A stretch of 64,000 bases of DNA from NCBI RefSeq assembly GCF_000346465.2, contig NC_034010.1:1091415-1155414 (forward strand), read 5' to 3'. Position 1 is the stretch's first letter; each line of letters opens with the position of its first letter. The position numbers and the translations under genes were made by a program. Below are positions 55,929 to 64,000 of the stretch, one piece after another. Below the pieces are notes generated by a model. That model worked only from the letters and a program-made list of their open reading frames with translations, was not told where the DNA came from and did no database searches. The DNA is from Prunus persica (Eukaryota > Streptophyta > Magnoliopsida > Rosales > Rosaceae).

Positions 55929-57940
55929 TATAAAAGTAAACATTCTTTTTAATGAATTTTTTCTTGTTGTAGGTGGGTTATGAAAACAATACAAAGTTCA
56001 AAGTTCATAATTCAAATTTTGAATAGTAAAAGATGCAATAATTTAGGATTTTCATTTTTTTGCCACATATATTTCAAGGGGCAAAACGGGCAATAAAAAA
56101 ATAAGGTACAAATGCTAATGGGTCTAGATCAACAAAAGAAAAGATCTGGGTTAAACCTAATAAAAACCAAATTTGTTGGACTTGGATCTAAAAAGAAAAA
56201 AAAAGTACATTGATTAACCTAGTTGATGAATTAGCCAATCATATATGCATGGCTCATAATGTGTAGCCGGTTTTAAAAAGTAGGTCACGACTCAGGAGGA
56301 AATGAAATCCAGGCATGGGGGATATTGGGAATCCTACGTAGCCCCCATTTGGGAAAAAAAAGGTTTTATTGTTACCAGCACTTCATTTTGCATCACAAAG
56401 TTGGACAAATCATATATAGAAAAATCCATAAATACTTTATAACTTACGTTCCATGGTGGACTGTCCACCTTTCAGAATATTCGTGAGCCCCCCTCTAAAT
56501 TTATGCAAATCCTTGGCCAAATTCTAAAGCTGTCATTCAAGTCAATATTCAATCTAAAGCTTTTTCCTTGTTTGTCGCTCTCTCTCTCTCTCTCACTCTC
56601 TGAGTCTGTGAGTCTGCGTGTGTGCGTGTGTGGGTTAAGCAATATACCCATTTTTTTATTAATTTGGGAGAGATAAGAGAAGTGAGGGAAGAGTACTTAT
56701 AAAGCGTAGGCAGGGCTCTGTGTACAAGTGTGCAAAAGGAAGTTGGTGAAAAGAGCTTGATTTGCAATTGCTATCTCTCTCTCTCTCTCTCAATCTCTCA
56801 GAGCACAAAGAACAATAAGCGCAAAGGTATGCAAGTTTCTTGCCTTTCAGTCTACTATACTCTTACTTTATTTGGTATATTTCTTGCTTTCAACATCTTC
56901 TTCTTCTGTGCATGCATGCTTCTCATACCTGTTTTTTTTTAATATATACATTACATGAAAATCCATCGATATCGTAACTTTTTTTTCTCCGTAATTCTTA
57001 AGTACATATTGAATGCATTGCGTCAAACTTTAACAAAAAATAAAATTGATACACTGTTATTACTTGATGATTCAAATGCATTTCGTCAAATATGTGTAAT
57101 AAATCTTTTTTTTTTTTTTTGACGAAACTTATACAAAAGCCGCGCAACAATTTAACCCAAAGTTTTATTGAAGTGGATTTGGATGCTCCTCGTGCTCTCC
57201 CATAGTGGGCCTTCCACAATGGGCTTCCTGCGTGTCGATTTTTTGTGGGCCACTAATACACAAGTGCTCCCCACACTATTGGAACCTACGAATCCCGTAC
57301 TGGACGGTCAAGTACGGAATTATTTGGTTCATGTCACTGTCGTCAATGGTAATTAAAAATGTTTGTAGGCCCTCTCTCCAGTCTCCTCAGGGTGACAGAG
57401 TTGTCAATTAGTTCTCGTGACCTCTAAGGATGAGCCACGTGTCTCCAACTAAATCCCCAATCACAATGCTGCGTGCTATTTTTATTCTATTTTTTCTTGC
57501 TTATGCAGATCCCACTACTCGCATGCGAGACCAAATCCACCATTCTATATACAGTATTTTTTCTTGAAAGAATATGTATGGTATACTATTGTGATAATTT
57601 GCTTAAATGACAATTCTGAAAATTTTAAATAAATATGTATAAATACTTCTTTATTAGTCTCTCCTCACGAACTTCTACGCTTGTTAGAGGCTTTTTTTAA
57701 AAATTTAACTGCCTTTTATATGCATTTTGCTTTAATCAACTTTTAATTGGTACCTTATGCATTATATTTCCTTTCAGCTGGTGTCTAATTGGTAAAAGTT
57801 TAGATAAGTGTGATGCAATTGGGAATAAAAATTACTAAAAGCTTTGGGTTTAAAGGATAATGATGACTGATAAAAATATGTTACTACACTTATAAAGCTA
57901 AGTGCGATTCTCGAAAAAAATAAAACTAAGGATAAAAGGT

Positions 57941-58035
57941 TTGTAGTTCAGATGATTAAGATTATTTATCTTTGCATCTTAAGTCTTAGGTTCGATTCTC
58001 CCCTCTTTCAATATTGCTTATATTTTTTTAAAAAG
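57941..58035 (+). mobile_element. SINE-like fragment
   Basis: TAGTTCAGATGATTAAG at the A-box position and TCTTAGGTTCGATTCTCCC as B box, followed by a T/A-rich end. It is diverged and has no clear target duplication. Confidence 0.3.
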
Positions 58036-58856
58036 TACTTATGAGCTAACCAATAGATTCAATGAATGGTCATATGAACTAGTTAATGAAGTTTGGGGTT
58101 TACAACTCTGGTGGTAGAGCTATGAAGGATGCAAGTTTTGTGGGTAACTGTAACCCTCTTCTAATGATCATGTGATCATTTTGAATCCTGTTTTTTCATG
58201 TCTTCCCAAAGATCCATCTAAACCTCTCCTTAATTCGTTTCACTCCTTTTTATGAACATGGTTTTTTTTTTTTGCCTTTCTATTTTGTCGATGTATTGGT
58301 TATTATATAAAGTTAGTTCTTCTATTCTCGAGACATTTGATGATTGTAAGACACGTACACTGAATGCACTGTCTAATTCACCTAAACTTTGTTTGATTCT
58401 GACTTGTATTAAGAGTACCTCACTTGGACTGACGGAATTTTAATACTAGATATAATATCAACTAGTATTTGGTTTAATGGTAGTTTTTTTTCTTAGTTTG
58501 AGGAGATTTTAGATTCGATTAACATAAATTAATGAGGAAATATACGAGAAAGAAATGAAAACTCATAAAATGGGAGTGTCCTAAAATATAAGATAATTGT
58601 TCATCCACTTGTTCATCCACTTCTTAATAGGTTTTTTTTAGTCCTTTTAATACAAGCAAATTAAAGAAGGAGAGATTAACCATTAAGTGACAGTCTCTCG
58701 CATATCTTAAAAGTTCAAGCTTTTAGAAATAGGACAAAAATCAAACCCACCACCTAGTCCATAGCCCTCCATTAAGAATTAAACCAGTCCCATTTAAAAG
58801 ACAGGTCGAATCTTCTTTTTCAAGCAAGCTTCGCACAGACATGGACATAAGGATCA

Positions 58857-58918
<62 letters not shown>
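58857..58918 (+). repeat. (CT)n microsatellite
   Basis: About 60 bp of pure CT, 1.3 kb upstream of the MATE start codon. Confidence 0.95.
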
Positions 58919-58919
<1 letters not shown>

Positions 58920-60256
58920 ATCTTTTTGTGTGATTTATTTTGACTGATAAATAAGAATTAAGTTTTGTTTGCACTCGATATTAGAAGACACCTGCCGTAA
59001 TGGTCGTGGTGCTATCAGGGGATTGAAAACCCAAGGGAGGTATATATGCAGTATCCAAGTTTGGTCACACCTACCTTGTCCCTTCCCTCTTCTACATTGT
59101 GTTTAGCCATTGTACTCCTTCCTTAGCTTACAGGTTTATTTATACTAATTTTTGTCCTTGCCTAATACCATTTAGCCAAATGGCAAATGGAAACACTTTT
59201 AGTCCAAAGCTTCACCCATTTATATGTTGATTACATGCCAATTTTTTATTATATATATACACACATATAATGCTTTGATGTAGGTAGGAAAATATCAGGA
59301 CCTATATTATGCTGCGGTTATTGCAGTCCTAAGGAGAATATAAAATCGCATATTAGGCTTTTTAAGCATTCCAAGACATTTGGAATGTTACTTGCCAACT
59401 TATCAATTTTTGTCTAGATTGGAAGGTTTAAATTCACAGTCTGGTAAAATTACATACTAAATTTAAGTTGTCAATTTGATTTAAATTATAGAACATACTA
59501 AACTGTTTGATAAGAGAAAATTTTCTTTTTAATACGAGTTTGAAAAAATTCTTATTTAATGGAAATTTGGTACAAGCATACACAAATGGGAAAAAAAAAA
59601 TCCATTTAAAAAAATAAAATAAAATATAACAATGGTCCTTAAATTAAAATCCGATTTTACTTTCCGTTCCTCACATAGCAATGGTCTAACATAGTTAGTT
59701 AGTAAGAGAGCACACAATTCATACAACGTGTCTTGCCCACGCATTCCAAGCAAAGTTTAGCAGGTCATTTGCACCAACTTTGAATTTCTCACAAAAAATT
59801 TTGTACTTTTTTTTAAAGCAAAAAACAAATCATGTTAAAGGCTTGTATTGATTGATGAGTCTACAAAACATCATAACTGAGGAAGGTTCTATTATCACCG
59901 ACCCCAAGTCATGCAACTATAAATCTCCCTTCAACTTGTAGTGTCTTTGTGTCACCCTCCTGGCGTTAATTCTCAGGCGCTAGCATTTTAGCTTCTTCAA
60001 CATCTGAGCGACTCCTGAGGTATCGCCATTGTTATAACTTGAACTCAAATTTATTTGACAGTTCATTTTACATCGAAGGGTATATTCTTCTCCCCCACTC
60101 CTTTTTTTTTCTCCTGTGTTGAACTGAGCACTTCATTTGGTATATGAGTTAAATTGAGCTTAGTTTGTGAGAGCTGCATTTTTAAAGTGACATCAAAAGC
60201 TCAGTTGAATTGACCACATCAGAAACATTTTGAACTTGCAGTATCAACACAAAAGC

Positions 60257-63200
60257 ATGGCTGAGGAGCAAGATTTGCATGAATCAGTGAGCAAGTGGAA
60301 GTTACCTGTTGGTGTTTTCTTCAAAGATGCAAGGTACAGTTTCAAGTCTACAATGTTTAATTAGTGCTTTGCTCTCTCTCTAATTTACTGCTCTGTGGGC
60401 AGCCTTCGCTGTCTCAAATTAAGGTTGATAGGGCCTTCCCTTCTCATTGCTTATTAGCATATGGTTTCTTTGAATTAATTCATTGCAGGCGGGTTTTCAA
60501 GTGGGATATTCTTGGTAAGGAGATACTAGAGATTGCATTCCCTGCTGCTCTGGCTGTAGCTGCTGATCCTGTCGCTTCTTTGATTGACACGGCATTCATA
60601 GGTCACATAGGTACATACGCTTCCTTTTGCTTTCTTGATGTTTTGAAGCACTTAAATTTGGAGGATTCAATTTTTAGGACAGTTTTGTTCATATTTATGT
60701 CTGCATGTTCACAATAAGTTACAATTGTATGGTGTTTGGAAATATTCACTAGATAGTGTGACATCGAAATATACGGTTATGAACTCACATTAGGAGTGAT
60801 ATTTGTTTCAAGTGGAGTGACTTAAAAACATGAATTTGGGGTTGTATAGGTCCTGTGGAACTTGCAGCAGCAGGAGTATCTATTGCCCTGTTCAATCAAG
60901 CTTCAAGAATTACTATATTCCCTTTGGTCAGTATTACAACTTCCTTTGTTGCTGAGGAAGATACTGTTGCAAAAATGAACATCAAATCAGAAAAAGGTAA
61001 GCAATTGCAAAAGGCAGACATGCTTGATGACTTGGAAAAAGGGGCTGCTAAACCAAATGGTACAGCTAAAGAAAATGGTAAGCATCTGGAAAAGTTTTCA
61101 ACTGAAAACAGTAAGATGGAAGAGGCTTCTGCTGAGGATGATGAGCATGTGGCGGTGGGAAAAGGTGCACTTGAAGCGAAAGGTGAGAGCTCAGACAACG
61201 GATTACCTGAAAGCAGTGAAGCAAACAAAGCCTTAGCGGAAAATGTTAAGCTTGAGAAGGCAGAGAAGGGTGCTGCTAAAAACAGTGATCCACTAGAAAA
61301 TGGTACTCTTTCCTCACTCATTCTCTAGCTCTCTGACAGATAAGCAAATTGAAACACAGAGATCTAAACATCTTGAATAATATTATCATTGTGATATTTA
61401 GTAATTGTGATTTTTTGATTAGGTTCGAGAACAACGGTTGACAAGCACCCTTCTGATCTTATGAGCACCAATAAGAAGGCAAAAATCAAGAAACAGAAGC
61501 GACATATTGCTTCAGCATCGACAGCACTCATCTTTGGAGCAATACTTGGCCTTTTGCAAGCCATATTTCTCATGTTTACAGCCAAAGTTCTCCTGGGCGT
61601 CATGGGTGTGAAATCAGTAAGTGATTTATATTTCTTTTATTAAGTGCTTTAATAATAAACAAATGAAGATGTATACAATTTGAAGATATGGAAACAAATC
61701 AATGAGAAAGAAAACTAAAGAATTAAAACATTTACCTTAACCCAAAAGGCAGGCTTAATCAACTGACCTTAATAACATTTTTTTTACTTCAAAGATCATT
61801 ATGGAATGAGGGAAATAATTACAGCTCTTCTCATGGAGCAGGATTCCCCTATGCTAGCCCCAGCACATAAGTACTTGAGAATAAGATCAATTGGTGCACC
61901 TGCAGTTCTTCTCACATTGGCCATGCAAGGGATCTTCCGAGGTTTTAAGGATACCAAAACTCCTTTATATGTCATTGGTAGGCCAAAAAACATACTGTAT
62001 ATAAGTAAAAACCTGTAGTAATTGCCAATTCTTCTTACTACTTAATCGGGTTTATTTGTTTCATTTTTTCGTATCCAGTTGCGGGATATGCAGTTAACAT
62101 TGCCTTGGATCCACTTCTCATCTTTGTCTGTGGCTTGGGCATCAGAGGTGCAGCTATTGCACATGTTCTTTCACAGTGAGTAGTGTGACCCTTGTCATGG
62201 TATTATTTTTATTGTTTCATATTTACGGCCGCTATTGAAGTACTGTTTGTACTTTAATATCTTATTTGATGCATCTTTGCTAAGATTAAATTTTTTTATT
62301 CGTTTTAGGTACTTGATGGCACTGGTACTCTTCATAATCTTAACAACAAAAATTGATCTCTTACCTCCAAGTATTAAAGATTTGCAGTTTGGTCGGTTTC
62401 TGAGGAATGGTAATGAGCTCAATTCTTATATCACTATTGTTCTTACATACATACATATATAATTCTTACTTGGTTGGCTTCTGTTTAATTTTTATTTTTT
62501 TATGCTTGGTTACAGGTACTCTGTTGTTGGCTAGGGTGGTTGCCGTGACATTCTGTGTGACCTTGGCAGCATCGCTGGCAGCACGGGAAGGTCCAACTCC
62601 TATGGCTGCATTTCAGACTTGCCTGCAGGTTTGGTTGACATCATCTCTTCTTGCTGATGGCTTGGCTGTTGCAGGGCAGGTATTTCTTTTTTCTTTTTCC
62701 CTATTTAAACATTTATCATCTCGAGTGACTTACAGCTATTTTAGTAGCAAGTAAGTAAGCTTCGTACTCAAACAATCTTTGTGTCATTGTCCCCTGCTCT
62801 TTAGGCTATTCTAGCATGTGCATTTGCTGAGAAAGACTACAAGAAGGCCACAGCTACCGCAACCAGGGTATTACAGGTACTTCAGTTTGTACACATAGCA
62901 GCAGAGGCTATTTATCTATAAACCATTCAGGACTTGAAGTTTATAACTAACCTACTATTTCTTTTTAACAATTTCGTTGCGTTCTACTTTTGCGAAACAA
63001 TCAGCATTTTAATTTGTGGAAGAATATTTGTGCAGATGAGCTTTGTCCTAGGTGTGGGGCTTGCATTTATTGTCGGAATTGGTTTGTACTTTGGAGCTGG
63101 AATCTTTTCTAGAGATGTTAATGTTTTGCACCTTATAAGGATTGGCCTCCCGGTATATAATTTTAGCTCATCTAAAAGCTCTCTCTTTCTCAATAATTTT

Positions 63201-63776
63201 TTGAATGATGAAAGAATCTTCAAACTAAATTGTTTTCTATCCATCAGTTTGTAGCAGCCACACAACCGATCAATTCACTGTCTTTTGTCTTTGATGGTGT
63301 GAACTTTGGAGCATCTGACTTTGCTTATTCTGCATACTCCTTGGCAAGTCTCTTGTAAACCATTTACCACACTATAAAAAATACTACAAGTTTTACAGTT
63401 GATGTTTCTGAATTCCCTTTTCACAAATTCTGTTACTAATTCTTCAAACCAAATTCTTTGTTCCTTCTCACAGGTTCTGGTGGCCATAGCAAGCATTGTA
63501 TCCTTGTTCCTTCTCTCCAAATCCCATGGTTTCGTTGGAATTTGGATTGCTTTAACCATTTATATGGCGCTGCGTGCATTTGCTGGTGTATGGAGGTAAT
63601 TATTTTTTATGTACTTACTTTTCTTTTATCAATGGAAGAGAGATTCGAATTTGAAACCTCTTCCAACACCCGGTTCATAATTAGTATCATCACTAATTGA
63701 TTTTGGACTCTACACTTGCAGGATGGGGACTGGAACAGGGCCTTGGCGCTTCCTCAAGGGTCGATCACCACCATAG
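60257..63776 (+). CDS. FRD3: MATE citrate transporter of the FRD3/DTX43 group, 601 aa, thirteen exons
   Basis: Exons: 60257-60333, 60489-60610, 60850-61302, 61423-61616, 61842-61977, 62079-62175, 62309-62409, 62516-62679, 62805-62876, 63036-63152, 63248-63343, 63474-63595 and 63722-63776; phases fit throughout. Twelve-helix MATE exporter. Family landmarks are FPAALAVAADPVASLIDTAF, GPVELAAAGVSIALFNQASR, TTSFVAEEDT, APAVLLTLAMQGIFRGFKDT, CLQVWLTSSLLADGLAVAGQ, DGVNFGASDFAYSAYS and the terminus TGTGPWRFLKGR. Arabidopsis FRD3 effluxes citrate from pericycle cells to the xylem for iron movement, and close relatives give aluminium tolerance. The cytosolic loop after helix 2 is unusually long (about 165 residues, Lys/Glu-rich, with repeated EKGAAK and ENGK words), which accounts for most of the excess over the 526 residues of FRD3. 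Intron 11 seems to use a GC donor (TTG|GCAAGT). The start is the first ATG after the 60241 acceptor. Confidence 0.93.
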
Positions 63777-64000
63777 GAATGTTTAAGACTCTGTGCTCCC
63801 ATGATTAATTTTTTGCCTTATCATCTTTTCCTTACTGTTATTAGTAAACAGGCATAAAAACTCAACTTTCAGTCTGCAATTTTTCCTTCTTTTTGTATCA
63901 TTGTGGTGACCTGTCCAGGATGTTTGGTGATTACATATTGTTGTACTATATAGTCTATAATTTCACAGTCATTGTATTTGCTGCCCCTCCTCTTCCTTTT
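63777..64000 (+). other. 3' untranslated region of the MATE gene
   Basis: T-rich sequence after the TAG. No clear AATAAA was seen; the window ends before any next gene. Confidence 0.5.

Larger units (their letters stand above)
55939..60241 (+). other. Long gene-poor stretch upstream of the MATE gene
   Basis: A possible promoter and untranslated first exon lies at 56697-56826: TATA-like TTATAAAG at 56697, CT-rich leader, donor GCAAAG|GTATGC. A second possible leader exon ends at 60019 (CTCCTGAG|GTATCG). Either could splice to the acceptor at 60241. A (CT)n microsatellite lies at 58857-58918, short CT runs at 56578 and 56773, and a SINE-like B box (TAGGTTCGATTCTCC) near 57990. No other coding gene is seen. 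Confidence 0.35.

Noticed and set aside
60896..61321. 141-codon minus-strand frame opposite MATE exon 3
   Set aside because: Shadow of the Lys/Glu-rich loop coding sequence; the plus-strand exon is supported by splice phases and family match.

Overview
This is plant nuclear DNA, most likely from a woody dicot. Rosaceae (Prunus or Malus type) is my best guess, based on the repertoire of genes and repeats rather than on any single diagnostic site. It is AT-rich, has GT-AG introns and long CT/GA and TA microsatellites, and carries many transposable elements between a few ordinary genes.

Layout. At the left edge (1-140, minus) is the start of a FAR1/FHY3-related gene. A hAT-type MITE (1408-1951) and a very young LTR retrotransposon follow. 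The retrotransposon (2452-8964) has two 501-bp LTRs that I read as identical and a matching 5-bp target duplication. It has lost gag-pol but carries an antisense coiled-coil ORF. Next come a six-exon gene for mitochondrial ATP synthase subunit O/OSCP (9682-13796), a retroposed copia fragment, an R2R3-MYB gene of the MYB46/MYB83 secondary-wall clade (17345-19463), and a tRNA-Ser(GCU) on the minus strand. A repeat-filled stretch holds a decayed copy of one exon of the next gene. That gene, a LEA_2/NDR1-HIN1-like membrane protein, lies at 27793-30463.

The centre of the window (31012-44437) is a complete 13.4-kb CACTA (En/Spm) transposon. It has CACTACTAC ends, a GTT target duplication, dense ACGACG/CGTCGT repeats and two uninterrupted multi-exon genes on the minus strand. 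One gene is a TNP2-type transposase with DUF4218 and DUF4216. The other is an En/Spm-family protein that ends in a Ulp1-type cysteine protease domain with its catalytic residues. The whole element sits inside an older Tourist-like MITE. To the right are minisatellites, a SINE with a 14-bp target duplication, a truncated relative of it, two further MITEs, and finally a thirteen-exon MATE citrate-transporter gene of the FRD3/DTX43 group (60257-63776), which appears to use one GC-AG intron.

The protein genes are unrelated single-copy neighbours and I see no functional cluster. All exon boundaries were read by eye from splice consensus, reading phase and remembered family sequences, and no database search was run. 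The strongest candidates for something new are the antisense ORF in the non-autonomous retrotransposon, the apparently intact protease-bearing CACTA element with its internal foldback, the likely miR858 site in the MYB gene, and the leader microsatellites that can extend a reading frame.
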